Origin: JBFWNZ01 sp050250795
Lineage (GTDB): Bacteria; Pseudomonadota; Alphaproteobacteria; UBA8366
DNA: 5,488 nt
Assembly: GCA_050250795.1 (NCBI GenBank)
Contig: JBFWNZ010000269.1
Coordinates: 1-5,488 of the forward strand
Reading direction: 5' to 3'
The position numbers and the translations under genes were made by a program. The notes below the pieces were generated by a model, which worked only from the letters and a program-made list of their open reading frames with translations, ran no database searches and was not told the DNA's origin. Below, in pieces: positions 1-5,488 of the stretch. How positions within the stretch are numbered: position 1 is the first letter of the stretch; every line of letters begins with the position of its first letter.

Positions 1-55
1 CGAGATCGCTGGCGATGCGCAGGGCGCCGTCGGGTACGCCCCGCGCATCCGTCAT
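1..55 (-). CDS. Start of an unidentified gene (partial, runs off the left edge)
   Basis: An ATG at 55-53 opens a frame that stays open to the window edge, giving 18 codons that begin MTDARGVPDG and end in IASDL. The ATG overlaps the TGA of the upstream PAS-protein gene in the ATGA arrangement typical of translationally coupled genes. A GAGGA motif lies 6 bases upstream (62-66 on the plus strand). The residues visible are too few to show a domain or a family. By position it is probably a functional partner of the PAS protein, possibly another signalling protein, but that is inference from the overlap alone. The start codon is fairly well supported and the product is unknown. Confidence 0.55.
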   Translation of the reverse strand, partial: MTDARGVPDGALRIASDL

Positions 56-996
56 CCCCAGTCCTCGGTCGCGCCGCGGCGCCGGTCGTTGCGGCGCGGC
101 TGCGCCTTGATCCGGCGATCCTCGGCCAGATGGCGTGCCGCCTGGGCGAAGCTGGTCCAATGAAACTCCTCGGCGCCGACGCGCTTGAAGCGGTCGAGCG
201 CGTGTTCCACGACATCCTCGAAGCCGTCGAAATCCTCGACTTCCGACAGATCGAGCGCCAGGTGATCGACGCCGATTCCGCCGCCTGCGGTCGCGCTTGC
301 CACCTCGGCCAGCCGCCGGGCCAGAACGCCCGCATCGGCGGTGTGATCCAGCAGCACGCTGTACTTGCCGTCGTCGATTTCGCCGACGGCGCTGCCGCCG
401 CCGGCCCAGGCTCGCAGGCACTGGACCAGATCGCCTGCCAGCTTCGCGGCGGTGTCGGGATCGACCTTTTTCAGTACGGCGTTCCAGTCGACATCGAACA
501 GCGCAAGGTTCATGCGCTCATCCGCGGCGGCGGCCTGCTGTCCGAACCGGACCACGGATTCCGCGAAATCCTCCGGCATCAGCGGGCTTTCCAGTACCTG
601 CTCGGGCGTGTGGCGGTGGACCAGCGGCATGCGCTTCACCGCGAGGCAATAGGTGTTTTCCGTGATCGGACTGCGCATGCCCGACACGAGGACGGGCACC
701 GGCTTGCCGCCGCGCGCGATCAGCGTCAGCGTCTGGTCGCCGGCGCGCTGCTGCCGGTCGAGCCGGTAGAGGAACTCCGAGAACAGCACCTGGTCGTCGG
801 ATTGTGCGAAGGCCACGACCGGCTGGCCCACGGCGTCCGCCTCGCCGATTCCCAGGATCGCCCTCACCCCGCCGGCGGCGAAGCGGATGATACCGCCGCC
901 ATCGACCTCCACCAGCAGGTCGGATGCCGCGAACGCGAAGGTCAGGTACCGGTCGCGTTGCTGGGTCATGGAGAGGGGAGCGGTCATGGCAGCCAT
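52..996 (-). CDS. PAS-domain protein with a degenerate GGDEF-like C-terminal region
   Basis: This 314-residue protein has no membrane segment or signal peptide and is likely cytoplasmic. Residues about 18-122 look like a PAS fold: LLVEVDGGGIIRFA, then GxxxAxGQP, then a strand-rich end with PVLVSGMR and YCLAVKRM. Residues about 140-280 follow the layout of a GGDEF domain: LALFDVDWNAVLKKV (164-178) at the place of the metal-binding strand and its following helix, GEIDDGKYSVLL (205-216) where the GGDEF loop should be, then an ALDRFKRVGAEEF helix (266-278). The GG(D/E)EF signature is replaced by DDGKY, so cyclase activity is not expected; a sensing or partner-binding role is inferred. No EAL domain follows; the C-terminus is an Arg-rich tail. 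The start is uncertain: Met1, Met4 and Met10 are all possible and none has a clear ribosome binding site. It lies 67 bases after purH and overlaps the next gene by 4 bases. PAS is moderately sure, the GGDEF relation less so. Confidence 0.85.
   Translation of the reverse strand: MAAMTAPLSMTQQRDRYLTFAFAASDLLVEVDGGGIIRFAAGGVRAILGIGEADAVGQPVVAFAQSDDQVLFSEFLYRLDRQQRAGDQTLTLIARGGKPVPVLVSGMRSPITENTYCLAVKRMPLVHRHTPEQVLESPLMPEDFAESVVRFGQQAAAADERMNLALFDVDWNAVLKKVDPDTAAKLAGDLVQCLRAWAGGGSAVGEIDDGKYSVLLDHTADAGVLARRLAEVASATAGGGIGVDHLALDLSEVEDFDGFEDVVEHALDRFKRVGAEEFHWTSFAQAARHLAEDRRIKAQPRRNDRRRGATEDWG
62..66 (-). promoter_or_regulatory. Ribosome binding site of the partial left-edge gene
   Basis: On the minus strand this reads GAGGA, with a 6-base spacer (CTGGGG) before the ATG at 55-53. 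It lies inside the last codons of the PAS-protein gene. It supports that ATG as a real start and the ATGA overlap as a coupled gene junction. Confidence 0.5.
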
Positions 997-1063
997 GGTC
1001 GGAGGTGATCCCTGTACCGCAGCATAGCATGCCCGCCGAACGGACGCGTGGGTCCGGACGGCC
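997..1063 (-). other. Intergenic gap between purH and the PAS-protein gene
   Basis: This 67-base spacer is the largest gap in the window. It contains only weak inverted repeats: CGGAC/GTCCG with a 6-base loop at 1041-1056, and GCAT/ATGC around 1021-1031. No T-run follows on the minus strand, so no intrinsic terminator can be called for purH. No convincing -35/-10 pair was found. The stretch nearest the PAS start holds a match to the 3' end of 16S rRNA, listed separately. Confidence 0.6.
1001..1011 (-). other. 11-base match to the anti-Shine-Dalgarno end of 16S rRNA in the PAS gene leader
   Basis: On the minus strand this reads GGATCACCTCC, identical to the conserved 3' end of bacterial 16S rRNA just before its terminal T residues. 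It ends 4 bases before the proposed ATG of the PAS gene, where a Shine-Dalgarno sequence would normally lie. On the plus strand it is a perfect GGAGGTGATCC, but the nearest plus-strand ATG (1029) is 17 bases beyond it and opens only an antisense frame over purH. The match is certain; its function, if any, is unknown and it may be chance. Confidence 0.4.
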
Positions 1064-2641
1064 TCAGTGCCGGAAATGCCGCATGCCGGTGAAGACCATC
1101 GCGATACCGGCTTCGTCGGCGGCCGCGATCACCTCCTTGTCGCGGATCGACCCGCCGGGCTGGATCACCGCCGTCGCGCCGGCGTTGATCGCCGCAAGCA
1201 GACCGTCGGCGAAGGGGAAGAAGGCATCCGAGGCGACCACCGAACCCTGGGTGCGCGGCGCCGCATCGCCGGCGGCCTGGGCGGCCTCCTCTGCCTTCCA
1301 GGCGGCGATGCGCGACGAATCCACCCGGCTCATCTGGCCGGCGCCGATGCCGACGGTGGCGCGGTCCTTCGCATAGACGATGGCGTTCGACTTCACATGC
1401 TTGCAGATGCGGAAGGCGAACAGCATGTCCTCGAGTTCCGCCGCGGTCGGCGCCCGCTTCGTCACCACCGTCAGCGCCGCCTTGTCGATCCGGCCCGAAT
1501 CGCGGGACTGCAGCAGATAGCCGCCGGAGACCGAGCGGATCAGCATGCCCGGCGCCGCCGGGTCGGGCATGCCGCCGGCGGAGAGAAGGCGCAGATTCTT
1601 CTTCGCGGCCAGCACGGCGCGCGCCGCCCGGTCTACGGCGGGCGCGATCACCACTTCGGCGAACAGGGCGCCCACGGCCTCGGCGGTCGCCGCATCCAGC
1701 GGCCGATTGACGGCGATGATGCCGCCGAAGGCGCTGACCGGGTCGCAGGCCAGCGCCCGCGCATAAGCCTCGGCGAGGCTGTCCGCCTCGGCGACGCCGC
1801 AGGGGTTGGCATGCTTGATGATGGCGCAGGCCGGCCGGTCGAACTCGGCCACGCATTCGAAGGCGGCGTCGGTGTCGTTGAGGTTGTTGTAGCTGAGTTC
1901 CTTGCCCTGCAACTGCTCGGCGCTGGCGATACCGGCGCGGATTGGCCCGCCGACATAGAAGGCTGCCGACTGGTGCGGATTCTCGCCGTAGCGCAGCGTC
2001 TGCTTCAGCTTGCCCCCGGCCGCCCAGCGCGGCGGGAAGTCGGTACCGTTTTGCCCGGCCAGCCAGGTCGCGATGGCGGCGTCGTAGCCGGCGGTGTGGG
2101 CGTAGGCCGCCTGGGCCAGCGCGCGTCGCGTCGTCTCCGTCACTGCGCCGTCGCCATCCGCCATCTCCTCGATCACCGTCGCATATTGGTCGGGCGAGGT
2201 GACGACCGCGACGAAGGCATGGTTCTTGGCCGCCGCGCGGATCAAGGCCGGGCCGCCGATATCGATATTCTCGACGCAGGTCTCGAAATCGCCGCCGCCG
2301 GCGACCGTCGCCTCGAAGGGGTAGAGGTTGACGATCACGAGGTCGATGGGCGCGATCCCATGCTGCGCCATCTGTGCCCGATGCTCGGGAAGATCGCGGC
2401 GACCGAGGATGCCGCCATGTACCTTCGGATGCAGGGTCTTGACCCGGCCGTCCAGAATTTCCGGCGAGCCGGTGTGGTCGGCGACCTCGACCACCGGCAG
2501 TCCCGCGCCGCGCAGCGCCGCCGCGGACCCGCCGGTCGACAGCAGTTCGACGCCGGCGCCGTGCAGGAAGCCGGCGAATTCGATGAGACCCGATTTGTCG
2601 GAGACCGAGATGAGGGCGCGGGTGATCTTGGGGTCCGCCAT
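1064..2641 (-). CDS. purH: Bifunctional AICAR formyltransferase / IMP cyclohydrolase
   Basis: PurH carries out the last two steps of de novo purine synthesis in the cytoplasm: it formylates AICAR with 10-formyl-THF to give FAICAR, then closes the ring to IMP. The 525-residue length is normal for the family. The N-terminal MGS-like cyclohydrolase domain (about 1-190) shows SDKSGL (14-19), STGG (35-38), KTLHPKVHGGIL (68-79), DLVIVNLYPF (100-109) and ENIDIGGP (124-131). The formyltransferase part shows YGENPHQ (218-224), the catalytic Lys-His pair K276/H277 in KHANPCGVA, DPVSAFGG (300-307), SDAFFPFADGL (471-481) and QPGGSIRDKE (494-503). It ends in MRHFRH, the usual C-terminus. The ATG start is supported by AAGGAG 8 bases upstream and by MADPKITRALISVSDKSG matching family N-termini. 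It follows the polysaccharide dehydratase gene by 24 bases, an uncommon neighbour for purH. All key motifs are intact. Confidence 0.98.
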   Translation of the reverse strand: MADPKITRALISVSDKSGLIEFAGFLHGAGVELLSTGGSAAALRGAGLPVVEVADHTGSPEILDGRVKTLHPKVHGGILGRRDLPEHRAQMAQHGIAPIDLVIVNLYPFEATVAGGGDFETCVENIDIGGPALIRAAAKNHAFVAVVTSPDQYATVIEEMADGDGAVTETTRRALAQAAYAHTAGYDAAIATWLAGQNGTDFPPRWAAGGKLKQTLRYGENPHQSAAFYVGGPIRAGIASAEQLQGKELSYNNLNDTDAAFECVAEFDRPACAIIKHANPCGVAEADSLAEAYARALACDPVSAFGGIIAVNRPLDAATAEAVGALFAEVVIAPAVDRAARAVLAAKKNLRLLSAGGMPDPAAPGMLIRSVSGGYLLQSRDSGRIDKAALTVVTKRAPTAAELEDMLFAFRICKHVKSNAIVYAKDRATVGIGAGQMSRVDSSRIAAWKAEEAAQAAGDAAPRTQGSVVASDAFFPFADGLLAAINAGATAVIQPGGSIRDKEVIAAADEAGIAMVFTGMRHFRH

Positions 2642-2649
2642 AGGGGAGT

Positions 2650-2655
2650 CTCCTT
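2650..2655 (-). promoter_or_regulatory. Ribosome binding site of purH
   Basis: The minus strand reads AAGGAG, with an 8-base spacer (ACTCCCCT) before the ATG at 2641-2639. This is the clearest Shine-Dalgarno sequence in the window. It sits entirely inside the 24-base gap after the dehydratase gene. It supports both the purH start and efficient translation of purH from a shared transcript. Confidence 0.8.
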
Positions 2656-2665
2656 GCGTTCGGGA

Positions 2666-4573
2666 TCAGAGTGCCGCAGTCGCGGCTTCGGGTGCGGGCG
2701 ACCGGTATTCGGGGATAAGACGGCGGACAAGGTCCAGGGCCGGGCCGGTGCGGCCCGTACGGGCGGCCTCCTCCAGCTCGGCCAGGGCCTTCTGCAGCAG
2801 GGCGAGATCGCTGGTGCGCGGCGCCGCGAGCAGCAGCCCGGGCGCCTGTGCCGGCTCCAGCGACTCGGAATCGTGCAGCAGCTCCTCATACAGCTTCTCG
2901 CCGGGCCGCAGCCCGACGATCTCGATCGCGACATCGATCTCGGGCCGCAATCCGGCCAGCCGGATCATCTGGCGCGCAAGGTCGAGGATGCGCACCGGCT
3001 CGCCCATGTCGAGCACATAGATCTTGCCGCTCGTCCCTTCGGCCCGCGCGCCGTCCGCCGATGCCTGGAGCACCAGCTCGACCGCCTCGCGCACCGTCAT
3101 GAAATAGCGCGTCACCTCGGCATGGGTGACGGTCAGCGGGCCGCCGGCGGCAAGCTGACGCTGGAACAGCGGGACGACCGAGCCGGTGGAGCCGAGGACG
3201 TTGCCGAAGCGCACGGTCACGAAACGCGTGCCGCCCAGCGGATGCTGCGCGAGGTCCAGCGCCTGGCAATAGCTTTCCGCCAGCCGCTTGGTCGCGCCCA
3301 TCACATTCGTCGGATTGACCGCCTTGTCGGTGGAGATCAGCACCATCAGCCGCACGCCCGCCGCGCGGCAGGCATCGGCGACATTGCGGCTGCCGATGGC
3401 GTTGGTCTGGATGCCTTCCAGCGGATGCGCCTCCACCACCGGCACATGCTTCAGCGCGGCGGCGTGGAAGACGAGGTCCGGCGCCTGCTGCGCCATCACC
3501 GCCTCGATCCGGTCGCGGTCGCGCACATTGGCCAGGATGGCCTCGCGCGGCAGGCCCGGATGCCGCTCGCCCAGTTCGAGGTCGGCGAGATAGAGCTGGT
3601 ACTCGTTGGCGTCGAGAAGGGTCAGCGTCGCGGGGCCGAAATCCGAAATCTGGCGGACCAGTTCGCCGCCGATGGTTCCGCCCGCACCCGTCACCAGGAC
3701 ACGCTGCCCGGCGATCAGGCTTCGCATCGCCTCGCGGTCGAGCACCGCCTGGGGCCGGCCGAGCAGATCCTCCACGGCGACGGGCCGCGTCTCCATCCGG
3801 TCGGCCACGCCGCTTTTGAGCTCGCTGAGACGCGGCAGCCGCGCCAGCGACAGGCCCAGTCGCTCCGCCGTCTCCAGCAGCTTGCGGACATCGGCGCCGT
3901 CGATGCGGTCATGGGTCAGCACGAGACGCTGCGGCCGCGGGCTGACGCGGTTCACGATGGTCTCCACATCCGCCAGCCCGCCCAGCACCGGCACGCCGTG
4001 AATCTCGCGACCGACACGCCGGCTCTTGTCGTCGATGGCGCCGACCACGCGATAAGGCGCCTCGGGGTCGCGGCCCTGCTGGCGGATGAACAGCTCGGCC
4101 GCGTCATCCGCCCCGACAAGAAGGATCGGCACCCGGTTGTGGCTGCTGCGTTCGAGCACATGCTCCAGCCGCCGGTCCTTGAACACCCGATAGAAGAAGC
4201 GGGGCCCGCCCAGCAGCGCCATCAGCACGAACCATTGGATGAAGGGCAGCGAGCGCGGCACCATCTCCAGCCGGGTCAGGAAGAACAACGCCGGCAGGAA
4301 CACCAGGATCGCCAGGGTCACGGCCTTGGTGATGGCGACAAGGTCGTTGATCGACGCATAGCGCCAGACGCCGCGATACAGGCGGAACATCCGGAAGGCG
4401 GCAGCCGCGGCCAGGGTAAAGACGGCCGCGCCGGCCAGCAGGAACTCAAGCGTGAAATAGGGCAGCAGTTCGCCCACGCGCAGATACAGCGCCAGCGGGA
4501 AGGACAGCGCCGCCATCGCCAAATCATGGATGAAGGCGATCCGGGCGCGATGTGAGCGGTTCAGGGCCAGCAT
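2666..4573 (-). CDS. Membrane-bound nucleotide-sugar 4,6-dehydratase (WbpM/PglF/CapD family)
   Basis: The long-form members of this family act at the inner membrane and convert UDP-GlcNAc to UDP-4-keto-6-deoxy-GlcNAc, a precursor for O-antigen, capsule or glycoprotein sugars. This protein has 635 residues, the usual length. About four membrane segments (12-32, 42-62, 80-100, 108-122) precede a first Rossmann-like domain (about 148-220, ILLVGADDAAE and VVGAIDD). The catalytic extended-SDR domain follows, with the NAD-binding loop TGAGGTIGGELVRQI (295-309), AAALKHVPVVE (371-381), STDKAVNPTNVMGATKR (414-430), RFGNVLGSTGSVVPLF (455-470) and GLRPGEKLYEEL (554-565). Met425 stands where most SDR enzymes have the catalytic Tyr (MxxxK, Lys429), as known for long WbpM-type enzymes. 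Thr415-Asp416-Lys417 are present. An in-frame TAA five codons upstream (4588-4586) leaves no earlier ATG, GTG or TTG start; a Shine-Dalgarno sequence is not evident. It lies 30 bases after an SDR gene. The exact sugar product is inferred. Confidence 0.95.
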   Translation of the reverse strand: MLALNRSHRARIAFIHDLAMAALSFPLALYLRVGELLPYFTLEFLLAGAAVFTLAAAAAFRMFRLYRGVWRYASINDLVAITKAVTLAILVFLPALFFLTRLEMVPRSLPFIQWFVLMALLGGPRFFYRVFKDRRLEHVLERSSHNRVPILLVGADDAAELFIRQQGRDPEAPYRVVGAIDDKSRRVGREIHGVPVLGGLADVETIVNRVSPRPQRLVLTHDRIDGADVRKLLETAERLGLSLARLPRLSELKSGVADRMETRPVAVEDLLGRPQAVLDREAMRSLIAGQRVLVTGAGGTIGGELVRQISDFGPATLTLLDANEYQLYLADLELGERHPGLPREAILANVRDRDRIEAVMAQQAPDLVFHAAALKHVPVVEAHPLEGIQTNAIGSRNVADACRAAGVRLMVLISTDKAVNPTNVMGATKRLAESYCQALDLAQHPLGGTRFVTVRFGNVLGSTGSVVPLFQRQLAAGGPLTVTHAEVTRYFMTVREAVELVLQASADGARAEGTSGKIYVLDMGEPVRILDLARQMIRLAGLRPEIDVAIEIVGLRPGEKLYEELLHDSESLEPAQAPGLLLAAPRTSDLALLQKALAELEEAARTGRTGPALDLVRRLIPEYRSPAPEAATAAL

Positions 4574-4603
4574 TGCCGCGATGTCTTAATTCCGCGCCCG
4601 GAT

Positions 4604-5488
4604 TCAGGCAAGCGCGGCCGCGCCGCCCGCCCGGGCATTGCGGTACCATTGTGCCGTTGCGGCGAGGGCCTGCTCCGGTGTCTCGGGCGGCGTCCAGCCG
4701 GGCAGGACACCGTCGACCGTCAGCGATCCCAGCAGCCGGTCCACGGCCGCACCTTTTCCCAGAAGCGTACCGGCCATGCGCAGCCAGGCCGGCGGCACGG
4801 CGATCAGCCGGGCGGGGCGGTCCAGCGCGGCCGCGACGGCGCGGATCAGGTCGGGGGTGGACAGGTCGCGGCGGTCGGAGGGCAGATAGGTGCCGGGCGG
4901 CGCTGCAAGCGCCCAGGCGACGGCATCCGCAAGGTTGCCGAGCGCAATCAGGCTGCGGCGGTTCGCCACCGCCCCGAAGGGCAGGGGAATGCCGCGATCC
5001 ACGATGCGCAGCAGCGAGCGGAAATTGCCCCGGACGCGCGGTCCATAGACGAGCGGCGGCCGCAGGATCACGGTCTCCATCCGGCCCAGCGCAATGCCGT
5101 GCAGGGTCTTCTCGGCCTCCCATTTGGAGATGCCATAGGGATCGGCCGGGGATGGTTCGTCCGTTGCTGTGTACGGCCGGGCCTGCCCTTCGCCCATCGC
5201 CTTGACGGAGCTGAGGAAGACGAAGCGCTTCACGCCGGCCCGGATGGCGGCGGTCGCAAGCTGCGCCGTGGCATCGCGGTTGATGCGGCGGAAGGCGGCC
5301 AGCGGATTGGCCGATTTGTCGCGCATGACATGCACGCGTGCGGCGAGATGGATGACCGCTTCGACGCCATCGAGATGCGGCATCCAGTCCACGGGCTGTC
5401 CCAGATCGCCGATCTCGGCGCGGCCGATTGGCCGCAGATCCAGGCCCGTCGAGGCGAGCCGGATGCAGACGGCGCGGCCGACGAACCC
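4604..5488 (-). CDS. Extended SDR: nucleotide-sugar epimerase or 4-ketoreductase (5' end missing)
   Basis: This is an NAD(P)-dependent extended short-chain dehydrogenase/reductase acting on nucleotide sugars. The frame is open to the right edge and gives 294 residues; about ten N-terminal residues are outside, because the visible part begins with GFVGRA, the end of the GxxGxxG dinucleotide-binding loop. A GTG at 5392 lies in frame but is internal, since the binding loop is upstream of it. Visible motifs, numbered from the edge, are VIHLAARVH (45-53), FLSSVKAMGE (91-100) with the catalytic Ser, YGISK (118-122, Tyr118 and Lys122), LRPPLVYGP (142-150) and an RRSLIALGNLADAV region (177-190). The catalytic set is complete. 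Its style, and its place directly before a WbpM-type dehydratase, resemble WbpV/WreQ-like proteins that reduce the 4-keto sugar to UDP-QuiNAc or a related sugar. A 4-epimerase is the main alternative, and sequence alone does not decide. The stop is 30 bases before the dehydratase ATG, so co-transcription is likely. Confidence 0.92.
   Translation of the reverse strand, partial: GFVGRAVCIRLASTGLDLRPIGRAEIGDLGQPVDWMPHLDGVEAVIHLAARVHVMRDKSANPLAAFRRINRDATAQLATAAIRAGVKRFVFLSSVKAMGEGQARPYTATDEPSPADPYGISKWEAEKTLHGIALGRMETVILRPPLVYGPRVRGNFRSLLRIVDRGIPLPFGAVANRRSLIALGNLADAVAWALAAPPGTYLPSDRRDLSTPDLIRAVAAALDRPARLIAVPPAWLRMAGTLLGKGAAVDRLLGSLTVDGVLPGWTPPETPEQALAATAQWYRNARAGGAAALA

Noticed and set aside
130..1008. 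A plus-strand open frame of 292 codons antisense to the PAS-protein gene
   Set aside because: It is codon-aligned with the minus-strand gene and arises in the same way. The minus-strand reading shows recognisable PAS-like features and this one does not.
1041..1056. Possible terminator hairpin after purH (CGGAC/GTCCG)
   Set aside because: The stem has only 5 base pairs and no T-run follows on the minus strand.
1029..1376. A plus-strand frame starting at ATG 1029 downstream of a perfect GGAGGTGATCC
   Set aside because: The spacing of 17 bases is too long for a standard ribosome binding site, the frame lies antisense to the 3' end of purH, and the product has no recognisable feature.
1067..4555. 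A plus-strand open frame of 1162 codons running antisense through purH and most of the dehydratase gene
   Set aside because: Its codons align exactly with those of both minus-strand genes, which share one frame because the 24-base gap is a multiple of three. Stops in this frame would need TTA, CTA or TCA codons in the real genes, and these are avoided in GC-rich coding sequence. The translation is His/Arg/Gln-rich with no recognisable domain.
4574..4603. A promoter or terminator in the gap between the SDR and dehydratase genes
   Set aside because: Only 30 bases are available. They contain no hairpin with a T-run and no recognisable -35/-10 pair.
4604..5392. Taking the GTG at 5392 as the true start of the SDR gene
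   Set aside because: The frame stays open for 32 more codons to the edge, and these include GFVGRA, the end of the dinucleotide-binding loop. A protein starting at 5392 would lack its cofactor-binding motif.

Overview
The window is GC-rich, with strong third-position G/C bias. It reads as one dense block of genes, all transcribed right to left (minus strand). The protein sequences look alphaproteobacterial (Rhodospirillales-like or a relative); this is an impression from protein style and base composition, not a placement by marker gene. No tRNA, rRNA, CRISPR, insertion sequence, phage or plasmid feature was seen. The longest stretch without a gene is 67 bases.

In transcription order, the right end (5488-4604) holds an extended short-chain dehydrogenase/reductase of the nucleotide-sugar epimerase/ketoreductase type, cut at its N-terminus by the window edge. 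After 30 bases comes a complete membrane-anchored nucleotide-sugar 4,6-dehydratase of the WbpM/PglF/CapD family (4573-2666). Together these two fit surface-polysaccharide precursor synthesis, for example a 6-deoxy-HexNAc such as QuiNAc or FucNAc made from UDP-GlcNAc. They probably form the end of an O-antigen or capsule cluster that continues beyond the right edge.

After 24 bases follows purH (2641-1064), the bifunctional enzyme for the last two steps of de novo IMP synthesis, with a good ribosome binding site. After a 67-base gap comes a 314-residue protein (996-52) with an N-terminal PAS-like domain and a C-terminal region resembling a GGDEF domain without its signature, so probably a sensor or adaptor rather than a cyclase. 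Its stop codon overlaps the start of another gene (ATGA, 55-52), of which only 18 codons lie in the window.

The spacing (30, 24, 67 and -4 bases) and the absence of a visible T-tailed terminator are compatible with one long transcript joining polysaccharide, purine and signalling genes, but no promoter could be identified. Nothing here amounts to a clear new biological system. The items most worth a second look are the degenerate GGDEF-like protein with its overlapping partner, the polysaccharide-purH junction, and an 11-base match to the 3' end of 16S rRNA just before the PAS gene.
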